A DNA stretch of 64,000 nt from an uncultured Lachnospiraceae bacterium (GTDB lineage: Bacteria; Bacillota; Clostridia; Lachnospirales; Lachnospiraceae): the NCBI GenBank assembly GCA_949878435.1, contig CATLAK010000011.1:1-64000 (forward strand). The letters are read 5' to 3'. The notes under the pieces were generated by a model. That model saw only the letters and a list, made by a program, of their open reading frames with translations, did not search any database and was not told the origin of the DNA. This document shows positions 18,919 to 26,534 of the stretch, one piece after another; within the stretch, counting starts at the first letter, position 1; each line of letters starts with the position of its first letter. The position numbers and the translations under genes are program-made.

Positions 18919-19389
18919 TTAAATCACGTATGTATCGCACACCTGCTCCAGCAATTTAAAATCACAACAAAATTTTTTGACTTTTCCCGTGGTCACCTGG
19001 CTGCTATACAACCTATTAGCTTTCTTTATTAAATCTCCTGCAATTTTCAGACAAAAAGAGTATTCTTTATTCATTAAATCCTTATATTTTGCCACTTCCG
19101 GTGTATCAGCATTTTCTTTATTCAAATTTACTTCTTTATACACTCCTAATTTAACGGGAATCATTTTCTTAATATCTATCACCGCCATGATATGCTTTAC
19201 CAAATTTCCCTCATCATATTGTACCCAAATATCTGCATCTCCCATTTTTGACTTCAAAGCATATTCATACACCAGATAACATTCCTGATTAATATTTTTC
19301 CAATTTTTATGCTTTTCTTTTGCAGAAGATAATGGAATATAGTTTGAATCTATGTTAATAAACTTTATATTCCCATCAAACTTAAACAC
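18919..19389 (-). CDS. Type III toxin-antitoxin endoribonuclease toxin (ToxN/AbiQ family)
   Basis: 156 residues, starting at GTG (19389) with GAGG 7 nt upstream, directly after an intrinsic terminator. Family marks: YIPLSSAKEKH near residues 17-27 (the (F/Y)-(V/I)-P-L-S-S-x-K motif), KKMIPV near 78-83, and YKDLMNKEYSFC ... KKANRLY in the C-terminal helices. Toxins of this family are RNases that cut RNA until bound in a hetero-oligomer by processed antitoxin RNA repeats; many act as phage-abortive-infection systems. It is shorter at the N-terminus than ToxN and may belong to the CptN-like branch. Two 52-nt RNA repeats lie upstream. Confidence 0.8.
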   Translation of the reverse strand: MFKFDGNIKFINIDSNYIPLSSAKEKHKNWKNINQECYLVYEYALKSKMGDADIWVQYDEGNLVKHIMAVIDIKKMIPVKLGVYKEVNLNKENADTPEVAKYKDLMNKEYSFCLKIAGDLIKKANRLYSSQVTTGKVKKFCCDFKLLEQVCDTYVI

Positions 19390-19406
19390 TATTTTACCTC
19401 TTTTTC

Positions 19407-19438
19407 AAAAAATGTGGGAAGTTATACCAACTTCCCAC
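19407..19438 (-). terminator. Terminator between antitoxin RNA and toxin
   Basis: Minus strand: GTGGGAAGTT, loop GGTAT, AACTTCCCAC, then A and six T. Perfect 10-bp stem. In type III systems this leaky terminator sets the ratio of antitoxin RNA to toxin mRNA. Confidence 0.9.
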
Positions 19439-19653
19439 TCGTTAATGTTCATCTCTTTACGGATTAATTACCGAAGGTTAATGGAGACCCTCTTTAATGT
19501 TCATCTCTTTATGGATTGGCTACCAAAGGTTAATGGAGACCTTCACTCTTTATTCTTACCGATGAAATTACAAAAACATTTGTATCTGCACCTTTTCTAT
19601 AAATGCCGATATGCAGTCCCGACAGAATAATAAGAGGTTCAACCGAACTTCTT
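19414..19653 (-). ncRNA. Type III antitoxin RNA precursor with two 52-nt tandem repeats
   Basis: Minus strand. A -10 TATAAT at 19665-19660 (no good -35) gives a start near 19653. Repeat unit 1 is 19541-19490 and unit 2 is 19489-19438, both starting GGTCTCCATTAACCTT and ending AACATTAA(A/C)GAG. They agree at 46 of 52 positions with no gap. A shorter AAAGAG piece precedes unit 1. Each unit can form a small ACC/GGT stem as part of a possible pseudoknot. Promoter, direct repeats, terminator, toxin is the exact plan of type III systems; two repeats of about this length resemble CptIN more than ToxIN. Confidence 0.8.
19438..19541 (-). repeat. 2 x 52-nt tandem repeat (antitoxin units)
   Basis: Two adjacent direct repeats without spacer, 88% identical. 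Differences are at unit positions 17, 22-24, 30 and 49. Confidence 0.9.
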
Positions 19654-19716
19654 ACTTATATTATACTCATTTTCTGATAAATATCTACTGGCATTTTGTA
19701 CAAAAAGCTCCATGAA

Positions 19717-19839
19717 TTATGCAATAGCCTCTTTCTCAATCATCTGCGGCATATCATAGAGTACAATCTTTCCATCTTCAAAATATACATATACGGAATA
19801 ATCCCGCATTGGCACAACCTGCACCACTTTTGGAAACAT
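19717..19839 (-). CDS. Short DUF2442-like protein, possibly truncated
   Basis: 40 codons from ATG 19839 with a strong site (GGAGG, 7 nt). The sequence MFPKVVQVVPMRDYSVYVYF then EDGKIVLYDMPQMIEKEAIA matches the N-terminal half of DUF2442 domains (about 75-80 residues in full length), which often pair with DUF4160 genes. It stops where the second half should begin. Lies directly upstream of the intact type III system. Whether it is a working small protein or a 3'-truncated gene is open. It is too short for ordinary gene finders. Confidence 0.6.
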   Translation of the reverse strand: MFPKVVQVVPMRDYSVYVYFEDGKIVLYDMPQMIEKEAIA

Positions 19840-19896
19840 ACTCACACCTCCGTTACACCAATGGGTTAGTTCAGTATGAGTATATCATATCATCAA

Positions 19897-19929
19897 AAAA
19901 CCCACAAACAAAATATCTCTGTGGGTTTT
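19897..19929 (-). terminator. Terminator after the second toxin locus
   Basis: Minus strand AAACCCACA ... TGTGGGTTT followed by TTTTG. It separates the toxin pseudogene transcript from the DUF2442-like gene. Confidence 0.7.
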
Positions 19930-19946
19930 GCATATATATCTCCACT

Positions 19947-19984
19947 GCTTCCGTACGTTATCTGCGAACTGCTTATCTCTTTGA
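19947..19984. repeat. Duplicated rpsI 3' end and downstream flank
   Basis: 38 bp that join a copy of 20841-20863 (GCTTCCGKACGTTATCTGCG...) directly to a copy of 20994-21008 (TGCTTATCTCTTTGA, the end of rpsI). In the rpsI copy 130 bp of hairpins lie between the two halves, so this copy looks like the version without them. Confidence 0.65.
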
Positions 19985-20006
19985 TAGTTTCAGATCCTTA
20001 TTTTTC

Positions 20007-20043
20007 GGCATTTTCAAAGCATTTGTTAGTTACCTGTCACTTA
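20007..20043. repeat. Copy 2 of the post-toxin tail repeat
   Basis: Close copy of 18817-18854, at the same relative place downstream of a ToxN-family gene. Confidence 0.7.
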
Positions 20044-20078
20044 TCTATACATTCCCTAACAATTCCACATTGTTTTTC

Positions 20079-20627
20079 TTATTTCTTTTCACTCATAAAA
20101 TCTCCGCATAGTTTCTCTAAAGCTTTATACTCTAATGCAGCTTTTACATATCCTGCCGAGAAGTCATTTTCTGTTTTTTGCTTATATAACAATTTTGCAT
20201 TAGCAAGAATTTTATCCTGGTTTTTACGAATAAATATCATTTCATTCTGTACCAAATCTTTATATGTACTGTCCGGCTCATTTTCGATATCATAAAGCTG
20301 TAGTTCTGAAGGCGGAACCTGTATCATATGACTAATTCGCAGAGTTCCCTTTAACTCCTTTTGTCCCTTTGAATTTTTTACCACGATCCGTATAATCGGA
20401 ACAATACTCTTTTTAATTACCTTTTTCTCGCCAGCAATCTGATAATCTGTTTCTTTTGGCGAAGACATCGGTATATAGTAATGATAATTTTCCAAACATA
20501 ACACTATACCAACATACTTTCAGGTATGAGTTCTCGCTGTTTCCTTATTTGAATATACATTTGGAAACACTTTCCGCAAATACTCTATGTATTCGTCTGA
20601 CACACTATACAGTTTGAATTCTTCCAT
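20079..20627 (-). pseudogene. ToxN/AbiQ-family toxin gene with premature TGA at codon 36
   Basis: In one frame from ATG 20627 to the stop at 20079 there are 183 codons, interrupted only by TGA at 20522-20520. Before it: MEEFKLYSVSDEYIEYLRKV and on to NKETARTHT; after it: KYVGIVLCLENYHYYIPMSSPK. Continuous, these give a canonical ToxN/AbiQ N-terminus (DEYI.YL ... RxYVGIVL ... (Y)(I)P(M)SSPK) and length. The C-terminal motif STYKDLVQNEMIFIRKNQDKI is also typical. A CGA-to-TGA change would explain the stop. The 141-codon downstream ORF has no good start site of its own. Promoter, RNA, terminator and RBS (AAGAGGG) upstream all remain. Confidence 0.8.
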
Positions 20628-20639
20628 TCTATCCCTCTT

Positions 20640-20726
20640 AAAAAAAATGAGGGAGCATTACTGCTCCCTACGAGTTTAAAATCTTCCACTATCTGGCAGG
20701 AACTCTCCAAAGATAGTTTCCTATCT
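20640..20726 (-). ncRNA. Short RNA with terminator, probable antitoxin of the second type III locus
   Basis: Minus strand, from a strong promoter to the terminator AGGGAGCA-GTAA-TGCTCCCT plus eight T (20669-20640). The roughly 60 nt between contain GATAG-gaaa-CTATC and two imperfect units each opening with CAGATAG (about 33 nt apart). Position before the ToxN-like gene suggests antitoxin RNA with degenerate repeats. No sequence similarity to the 52-nt repeats at 19438-19541. Confidence 0.55.
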
Positions 20727-20732
20727 GTTTTT

Positions 20733-20761
20733 ATTATATGCAATTATATCACAAAAATCAA
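20733..20761 (-). promoter_or_regulatory. Sigma-A promoter of the second type III locus
   Basis: TTGATT (20761-20756), 17-nt spacer, TATAAT (20738-20733). Confidence 0.75.
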
Positions 20762-20840
20762 CAAAACCTAAAAAACAACCAAGTCTATATTTGATGTTTT
20801 GCTGCCTATCTCTGTTTGCTGGCTAACAGACATTATCGCG

Positions 20841-20993
20841 GCTTCCGGACGTTATCTGCGAACGCAAGCATAACCTCGATTCCGCTTCGCTTCATCTCGG
20901 TCATTCTTGCGTTCCTATGAACAGAGATATATAAAAACGCTCTGGAATGCAAGCATTCCAAAGCGTTTCCATATATCTCTGTTCGCAGATAAC
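20841..20993 (-). terminator. Nested hairpins after rpsI, including its terminator
   Basis: An outer stem GTTATCTGCGAAC / GTTCGCAGATAAC encloses two hairpins: GAACGCAAG ... CTTGCGTTC (20861-20915) and a 32-bp arm palindrome 20919-20984 centred on GAATGC-AA-GCATTC. On the minus strand the inner part of the last hairpin is followed by TTTTTATAT, so it can end the rplM-rpsI transcript. The whole can fold as a three-way junction. Confidence 0.65.
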
Positions 20994-20996
20994 TGC

Positions 20997-21392
20997 TTAT
21001 CTCTTTGAAAACTGTGGTGCACGGCGGGCTGCTTTGAGTCCGTATTTCTTTCTTTCTTTCATACGAGGATCTCTTGTAAGGAATCCTGCTTTCTTGAGGA
21101 TTGGTCTGTAGTCTGCATCTACCTGGAGCAGCGCTCTTGCAATACCATGTCTGATTGCGCCTGCCTGACCTGTGTATCCGCCGCCGCGAACGTTAACCAG
21201 AACGTCGTACTTGTCAACGGTTTCTGTTGCAGCCAGGGGCTGACGAACGATAACTTTCAAGGTCTCTAATCCAAAATATTCATCTATAGGTCTTTTATTG
21301 ATTACGATATCGCCTTTACCGGGCATTAAATATACTCTGGCAATTGATTTTTTCCTTCTACCTGTTCCGTAGAATCTTGCTGATTTAGCCAT
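20997..21392 (-). CDS. rpsI: 30S ribosomal protein S9
   Basis: 131 residues, full length. [15 protein letters not shown] at the N-terminus, [19 protein letters not shown] in the middle and the conserved C-terminal ...RRAPQFSKR that reaches the P-site tRNA. Second gene of the rplM-rpsI operon. Its last codons are duplicated at 19970-19984. Confidence 0.99.
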   Translation of the reverse strand: MAKSARFYGTGRRKKSIARVYLMPGKGDIVINKRPIDEYFGLETLKVIVRQPLAATETVDKYDVLVNVRGGGYTGQAGAIRHGIARALLQVDADYRPILKKAGFLTRDPRMKERKKYGLKAARRAPQFSKR

Positions 21393-21417
21393 TTTACTCT
21401 TCTCCTTTCAGTCCCTC

Positions 21418-21846
21418 TTAAAATGTTAATACTTCGGGCTTCTGAGCCGCATGCTTGTGGTCAGGTCCTGCGTACACATGAAGCTTCGTATACATCTGTC
21501 TTCCTAAAGGTCCCTTGGGAAGCATTCCCTTAACAGCAAGCTCAACTACCTTCTCAGGCTTCTTTGCCATCATCTCACGCAGTGTAGCTTCCTTCATTCC
21601 GCCAACGTAATCTGAGTGATGGTAGTAAATCTTCTGGTCTAACTTTCTTCCTGTCACTTTAACCTTATCAGCGTTTACGACGATTACAAAATCGCCTGTA
21701 TCCATATGCGGTGTAAAGATCGGTTTGTTCTTACCTCTTAAAACTTTAGCCACTTCTGAAGCTAAACGACCCAATGTCATATTTGCAGCGTCTACTACAT
21801 ACCATTTTCTTTCGATTGTAGCAGGACTAGCCATAAATGTTTTCAT
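21418..21846 (-). CDS. rplM: 50S ribosomal protein L13
   Basis: 142 residues from [25 protein letters not shown] is 7 nt before this ATG. The frame opens 24 codons earlier in the leader but that extension is not part of L13. [18 protein letters not shown] and [12 protein letters not shown] are diagnostic. Confidence 0.99.
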   Translation of the reverse strand: MKTFMASPATIERKWYVVDAANMTLGRLASEVAKVLRGKNKPIFTPHMDTGDFVIVVNADKVKVTGRKLDQKIYYHHSDYVGGMKEATLREMMAKKPEKVVELAVKGMLPKGPLGRQMYTKLHVYAGPDHKHAAQKPEVLTF

Positions 21847-22069
21847 GATAATCCTCCATTCTTGCTTTAGCCCGCAAACCGGAGCTAAGAAATTAAGTTT
21901 CTCCTGATGTTTCTCCATACACCAGACGGATGTCCGGGCCGCCAGAGTGATTTCAAACCATTTCAGGTATTCTATTTATAATGCTTTACCTAGGGATATG
22001 ACGAAGTTCCTACTGCCGATTATGTCAGAGGAATGCTCGTCAGGTCAAGCATTAACAAACGTTGCCACA
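21847..22069 (-). promoter_or_regulatory. Structured 5' leader of rplM (candidate L13 leader)
   Basis: About 220 nt of untranslated leader between the promoter and rplM with several stems, for example TTAGCTCCG / CGGGCTAA just before the ribosome binding site and GCCCGGACATCCG-type pairing upstream. An autoregulatory L13 leader is known in Firmicutes (Rfam L13_leader). Assignment to that family by eye is tentative. Confidence 0.45.
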
Positions 22070-22076
22070 TTGAATA

Positions 22077-22105
22077 ATTATATTATACGCTTCCGTGTGT
22101 GTCAA
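22077..22105 (-). promoter_or_regulatory. Sigma-A promoter of rplM-rpsI
   Basis: Consensus TTGACA (22105-22100), 17-nt spacer, TATAAT (22082-22077) on the minus strand, just after the truA stop. It also contains a second TATAAT at 22087-22082. Confidence 0.85.
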
Positions 22106-22112
22106 TATAAAA

Positions 22113-22850
22113 TTATAAAAACTCATATTTTATCAGCGTAAGCCCGCATGCCGGGGCAGTGGGACCTGCCGCCCCGCGGTCCCTTGCCGCCAGGATTTCT
22201 TTTATGTGCTCTGGCTCCATGCTTCCGCGTCCTGCTTCTATCAATGTTCCCGCTATGATTCTTACCATATTATATAAAAAGCCGTTGCCGCACACCCGTA
22301 TGATAATCTCGTCTTCTTCCTTCGCCACTGCCAGCTGATAAATGGTCCTGACCGTGGACTCCACCGCTGCTGCCGGCGAACTAAAGCTCTTAAAATCATG
22401 TTCGCCTATTAGGTAAAGTGCTGCCTGCTTCATCCTGTCCACGTCAAGGGGCACATAGGTGAAATGCGCGTACAGTCTTTTGGTAGGTAAAGGAAAGGGC
22501 GCATTCAGTATCCTGTATTCATAGGTCTTCCGGCTGTCACAGTGCCTGGGATGAAAGCCCGGCACGGTTTCCTCTGACGCCTGAATCCGGATATCCTCCG
22601 GCAGCCTCTGATTCAGCGCATAGGCAATCTTTTCTGCCGGGATACGGGTATCTGTGTCAAACACTGCCACATTGCAAAGTGCATGGACTCCGGCATCCGT
22701 CCTGCTGGCTCCGATGACTTTGATCTCCTCTCCCAAAAGCGCCCCCAGCGCACGATTCAATTCTCCTTCTATAGTGGGCGCTCCGGGCTGAACCTGCCAT
22801 CCGTGATAGGCTGTTCCGTCATAGGCGACCACCAGCTTTACTCTTTTCAT
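22113..22850 (-). CDS. truA: tRNA pseudouridine(38-40) synthase TruA
   Basis: 245 residues from MKRVKLVVAYDGTAYHGWQ. Catalytic Asp in GASRTDAGVHAL. Modifies the anticodon stem-loop at positions 38-40. ATG overlaps the ecfT stop (ATGA), GGAAG 10 nt upstream. Longer in-frame starts inside ecfT are rejected. Confidence 0.97.
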   Translation of the reverse strand: MKRVKLVVAYDGTAYHGWQVQPGAPTIEGELNRALGALLGEEIKVIGASRTDAGVHALCNVAVFDTDTRIPAEKIAYALNQRLPEDIRIQASEETVPGFHPRHCDSRKTYEYRILNAPFPLPTKRLYAHFTYVPLDVDRMKQAALYLIGEHDFKSFSSPAAAVESTVRTIYQLAVAKEEDEIIIRVCGNGFLYNMVRIIAGTLIEAGRGSMEPEHIKEILAARDRGAAGPTAPACGLTLIKYEFL

Positions 22851-23650
22851 AATAATATTCTTCCAAATACCACACAGAGCGCCAGATAACATACCACTGT
22901 GCCATATGCAAGTGCATCCCGCTTTTTGTAAATGAGAGGCTTCATCTTGGTACGGTGCTCCCCGCCCCTGTAGCATCTTGCTTCCATCGCCATCGCCAGA
23001 TCATTAGCGCGCCTGAATGCCGATATGAACAGAGGAACCAGCAAGGGGACAAGGCTCTTTGCCTTCTTAATCAGATTCCCGCTTTCAAAGTCCGCGCCCC
23101 TGGCAATCTGTGCCTTCATGATCTTGTCCGTTTCTTCCAGCAAAATAGGGATAAACCGAAGTGCAATAGACATCATCATGGAAATTTCATGCACCGGCAC
23201 CTTGAGCTTTTTCAAGGGTCCAAGCAGGCTTTCCATGCCGTCCGTCAGGTTGTTGGGCGTAGTCGTCAGCGTCATCACCGACGATCCCATAATCAGGAAA
23301 ACAAGACGGATTGCCATAAACGCTGCCAACCGGATTCCCTCCCAGGTAATTTTTAGCTTCCAGAAGGCTACCGCCGTCTCCCCTGGCGTTAGAAATAAGT
23401 TAAATCCCACCGCTATAATCAATAGAAACACGATGGATTTCATTCCCCTGACCATGAATTTAACCGGCACCTTTGACAATTTGATAATCAGCGCCAAAAA
23501 AAGTCCCGCTATGATATAGCCTATAAAATTATCTACAATAAAAAGAGAAATAATATAACAGATGGTAGTCACAAGCTTGACCCTTGGATCTAACCTGTGT
23601 ATCACCGAATCTGTCTGATAGTATTGTCCCAATGTAATATCTCTTAACAT
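22847..23650 (-). CDS. ecfT: ECF transporter transmembrane protein EcfT
   Basis: 267 residues, five to six membrane segments. Coupling-helix signatures AQIARGADFES and MEARCYRGG (the A-R-G motifs that contact the ATPases). Universal T component of group II ECF vitamin/metal transporters; the S components are encoded elsewhere. Follows ecfA2 by 36 nt. Confidence 0.95.
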   Translation of the reverse strand: MLRDITLGQYYQTDSVIHRLDPRVKLVTTICYIISLFIVDNFIGYIIAGLFLALIIKLSKVPVKFMVRGMKSIVFLLIIAVGFNLFLTPGETAVAFWKLKITWEGIRLAAFMAIRLVFLIMGSSVMTLTTTPNNLTDGMESLLGPLKKLKVPVHEISMMMSIALRFIPILLEETDKIMKAQIARGADFESGNLIKKAKSLVPLLVPLFISAFRRANDLAMAMEARCYRGGEHRTKMKPLIYKKRDALAYGTVVCYLALCVVFGRILL

Positions 23651-23686
23651 GATTCCTCGCTTCTTTTCTGCTGCATTATTGCCTTC

Positions 23687-24535
23687 CTATCGGTTCAGCG
23701 CTTGCAGAATCGCCGTTTTTGCCTCTTCAATGGTGGTAATGTCCGTGTCCACAGGAAGTCCGTTTTCTTTCAGTGCCTGCATGATGTAAGTTACCTGGGG
23801 CGCTGCCAGCCCCACCTCTTCCAGCTCTTTGTAATGACGAAACACTTCTTTCGGCACATCATCGAACATGACCTGTCCCTTGTTCATCACAATGATTCTG
23901 TCCACATACTTCGCCACATCTTCCATGCTGTGGGAAACCAGAATTACCGTCATACCGGTCTCCTCCCGCAGCTTTGCAATCTGATCTAAAATCTCATCTC
24001 TCCCCTTGGGGTCAAGACCCGCCGTAGGCTCATCTAAAATCAATACCTCCGGCTTCATTGCCAGCACGCCTGCAATCGCCACCCGCCTCTTTTGCCCGCC
24101 TGAGAGGTCAAAAGGTGATTGATAAAAGAAGTCATCTTCAAGCCCCACCTGCTTCAATGCTGCATAAGCCCGAAGCTCCGTTTCCTTTTTATCCAGCCCT
24201 AAGTTCTTGGGACCGTAGCAGACATCGGAAAAAACATCAATCTCGAACAGCTGGTGCTCGGGATATTGAAAGACCAGCCCCACCTTGCTGCGCAGTTCCT
24301 TCCTATTATAATCACTGTCATGAATATCTGCTCCATTATAGTACACATTGCCGCTGGTGGGCGCCAAAAGCCCATTCAGGTGCTGCACCAAAGTGGACTT
24401 GCCGGAGCCGGTATGACCAATCAGACCGATGAACTGCCCGTCAGGTATGGTAAGGCAGACGTCCTTAAGCGCCGCGTACTCCATGGCTGTCCCCGCTTCA
24501 TATATATAATTTACATGATCCAAAATGATTGACAT
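23687..24535 (-). CDS. ecfA2: ECF transporter ATPase EcfA2
   Basis: 282 residues. Walker A GHTGSGKST, signature DLSGGQKRR, Walker B EVLILDEPTAGLDP, H-loop SHSMED. The C-terminal extension contains the helical groove region that binds EcfT. Second of the ATPase pair. Confidence 0.95.
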   Translation of the reverse strand: MSIILDHVNYIYEAGTAMEYAALKDVCLTIPDGQFIGLIGHTGSGKSTLVQHLNGLLAPTSGNVYYNGADIHDSDYNRKELRSKVGLVFQYPEHQLFEIDVFSDVCYGPKNLGLDKKETELRAYAALKQVGLEDDFFYQSPFDLSGGQKRRVAIAGVLAMKPEVLILDEPTAGLDPKGRDEILDQIAKLREETGMTVILVSHSMEDVAKYVDRIIVMNKGQVMFDDVPKEVFRHYKELEEVGLAAPQVTYIMQALKENGLPVDTDITTIEEAKTAILQALNR

Positions 24536-24565
24536 CTTATCCTCATTTCCGCCTATTGCCTATGG

Positions 24566-25420
24566 CTATCTTTTACCCAGCCCCAGCGCTGCCACCAGTT
24601 CCTCCCGGGTCAGAATCCCTTCCGGTATGGCAACGCCGCTCTTTCGCAATTCATGTGCAAGGAGCGTGACCTGGGGCACATCCAGCCGCAGGGATTTTAA
24701 TTTGTCCACCTGGCTGAAGATTTCCTTTGGCGTCCCCTCCATGGCAACCTTTCCTTTATCCATAACAAATACCTTGTTTGCATGAATGATTTCTTCCATA
24801 TAATGGGTAATCAGAATCACCGTAATTTCTTCCACATCGTTTAGCGCCCGTGTCGCGCGGATGACCTCTTTCCTCCCGTTGGGATCCAGCATTGCCGTAG
24901 GCTCATCTAACACGATGCATTTGGGATGCATGGCGATTACGCCTGCAATGGAGACCCTCTGCTTCTGTCCGCCGGAGAGCTTGTTGGGAGAATGCTTGCG
25001 GAACTCATACATACCCACGGCTTTAAGGCTTTCTTTCACCCTCTCCCAGATTTCTTCCGTAGGCACGCCTAAGTTTTCCGGTCCAAACCCCACATCTTCC
25101 TCCACTACCTGACCGATGATCTGGTTATCCGGGTTCTGGAAGACCATCCCTGCTTTCTGGCGCACTTCCCATAGATTGGCGTCATCAGAGGTGTCCTTTC
25201 CGTCTACCCACACCGTTCCCTCCGTGGGGTAAAGGATTGCATTGATATGCTTGGCGAGAGTGGATTTCCCAGAACCATTGTGCCCTAAGATTGCAATAAA
25301 ATCTCCCTGGTTCACATTCAGATTCACCCCATCCACCGCGCGGGTGATTCCCTCCACGTTACCTTCCTCATCCCGCCTTATATATTCAAATACCAAATCC
25401 TTGGTTTCTATGATTCCCAT
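24566..25420 (-). CDS. ecfA1: ECF transporter ATPase EcfA1
   Basis: 284 residues. Walker [10 protein letters not shown] near 45, Q-loop [10 protein letters not shown], signature KLSGGQKQR, Walker [14 protein letters not shown]. First gene of ecfA1-ecfA2-ecfT-truA, the usual Firmicutes order downstream of the ribosomal alpha operon, but here separated from rplQ by 2.6 kb. Confidence 0.95.
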   Translation of the reverse strand: MGIIETKDLVFEYIRRDEEGNVEGITRAVDGVNLNVNQGDFIAILGHNGSGKSTLAKHINAILYPTEGTVWVDGKDTSDDANLWEVRQKAGMVFQNPDNQIIGQVVEEDVGFGPENLGVPTEEIWERVKESLKAVGMYEFRKHSPNKLSGGQKQRVSIAGVIAMHPKCIVLDEPTAMLDPNGRKEVIRATRALNDVEEITVILITHYMEEIIHANKVFVMDKGKVAMEGTPKEIFSQVDKLKSLRLDVPQVTLLAHELRKSGVAIPEGILTREELVAALGLGKR

Positions 25421-25475
25421 GCTGTTTTCCCTTTTATTTCTGCATATATATTCCGTAATATTTGATTCGTCCTAT

Positions 25476-25504
25476 ATTGTACAGGATATTGTTTTCATTT
25501 GCAA
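25476..25504 (-). promoter_or_regulatory. Promoter of ecfA1 operon
   Basis: Minus strand TTGCAA (25504-25499), 17 nt, TACAAT (25481-25476), 56 nt before ecfA1. An own promoter fits the separation from rplQ. Confidence 0.65.
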
Positions 25505-25592
25505 TAGATTGTGTTTTATCGTATGATAAATAGTGGCAGCCCTTCATCTAAGCAGTTACGAAATGCAATATAAATGTAGGAGGATTTTCCAT

Positions 25593-26534
25593 ATGAATAA
25601 ATGGCTGAAACCGGCTTTATTTCTTATTTTTATTGTTTTTGTCTGTTCGGTGCTGAGCAGAGTGCTTACCAGCGGAGAAACGCTTTCTGAGTATGCTGAA
25701 CATAATCCAGAAACTGCTTATGCCGCGCCGGAGGCGTCTGCTGCGTCTGCTGCGCCTTCTGCTTCTCTGGCAGCTCTGCCAACCGCTTCACCTGATGCAT
25801 CCCCATCGCCGGTGCCTTCCGCCTCGCCTGCTCCTGCCTTTTCACCTTTAGCAGAGGAAACGGAAGACAGCGTCCACTATGAGGACGGATTTTTTTATCA
25901 GCCTCTGACGGCGGCTGTGACGGCTCGGATTACGGGGCTTTCTTACCCGGTCACTGAATCGGTAGCTCCTGCGCTGTCGCTCCAGGCGGTCAATGTCGTA
26001 CCAGATGATGCTGTTCTTGCCATCTCTTATGACGATCTGCGTTATTTAAATGTCCTTTATTATGATTTTGACGGGAAAGTACAGGTGGGGGAAATGATCT
26101 GCAACAAAGGGATTGCACAGGATCTAGTGGAGATTTTTTATGAACTGTATCTGAACGAATATCAGATTGAAAAGATAAGGCTGATTGACGAATACGGCGG
26201 CGACGACACGGCTTCCATGCTAGATAACAACACTTCCTGCTTTAATTATCGGGTGGTAGACGGCACAGACTCTCTCTCCAAGCATGCCCTTGGCTGTGCC
26301 ATTGACATCAATCCGTTTTATAACCCTTATGTGGTCTTCAATAAAGACGGAAGCGGTGAAACCTACATCTCACCCAAAGGCAGTGAGATGTACGCCGACC
26401 GCTCCAACGACTTTCCTTATAAAATTGATGAATCCGATTTATGCTATCAGTTATTCAAGGCGCATGGATTTACCTGGGGCGGGAACTGGAATTCCAGCAA
26501 AGATTACCAACATTTCCAGAAGGTGGTAAATTAA
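25593..26534 (+). CDS. Secreted/membrane-anchored M15 family peptidase (D-Ala-D-Ala carboxypeptidase-like)
   Basis: 313 residues from ATG 25593 (TAGGAGG 9 nt upstream). One N-terminal membrane segment (about 6-24), then an Ala/Ser/Pro-rich linker (about 45-85), then the catalytic domain. Zinc motif SKHALGCAIDIN (H near 231, D near 238, the SxHxxGxAxD pattern of M15) and GGNW ... YQHFQ with the third ligand H near 306. Expected to trim cell-wall peptides outside the cell. The only plus-strand gene between rpsI and the S10 operon, so probably a later insertion in the ribosomal region. It overlaps the stop of the convergent gene by 4 nt. Confidence 0.88.
   Translation: MNKWLKPALFLIFIVFVCSVLSRVLTSGETLSEYAEHNPETAYAAPEASAASAAPSASLAALPTASPDASPSPVPSASPAPAFSPLAEETEDSVHYEDGFFYQPLTAAVTARITGLSYPVTESVAPALSLQAVNVVPDDAVLAISYDDLRYLNVLYYDFDGKVQVGEMICNKGIAQDLVEIFYELYLNEYQIEKIRLIDEYGGDDTASMLDNNTSCFNYRVVDGTDSLSKHALGCAIDINPFYNPYVVFNKDGSGETYISPKGSEMYADRSNDFPYKIDESDLCYQLFKAHGFTWGGNWNSSKDYQHFQKVVN

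Noticed and set aside
19438..19541. Direct repeats as a CRISPR array
   Set aside because: Only two 52-nt units, adjacent and without spacers, and no cas genes. They fit antitoxin RNA repeats.
18817..20043. Insertion sequence or integrase-borne island
   Set aside because: No transposase, integrase or terminal inverted repeats; the repeats seen are tandem-duplication marks.
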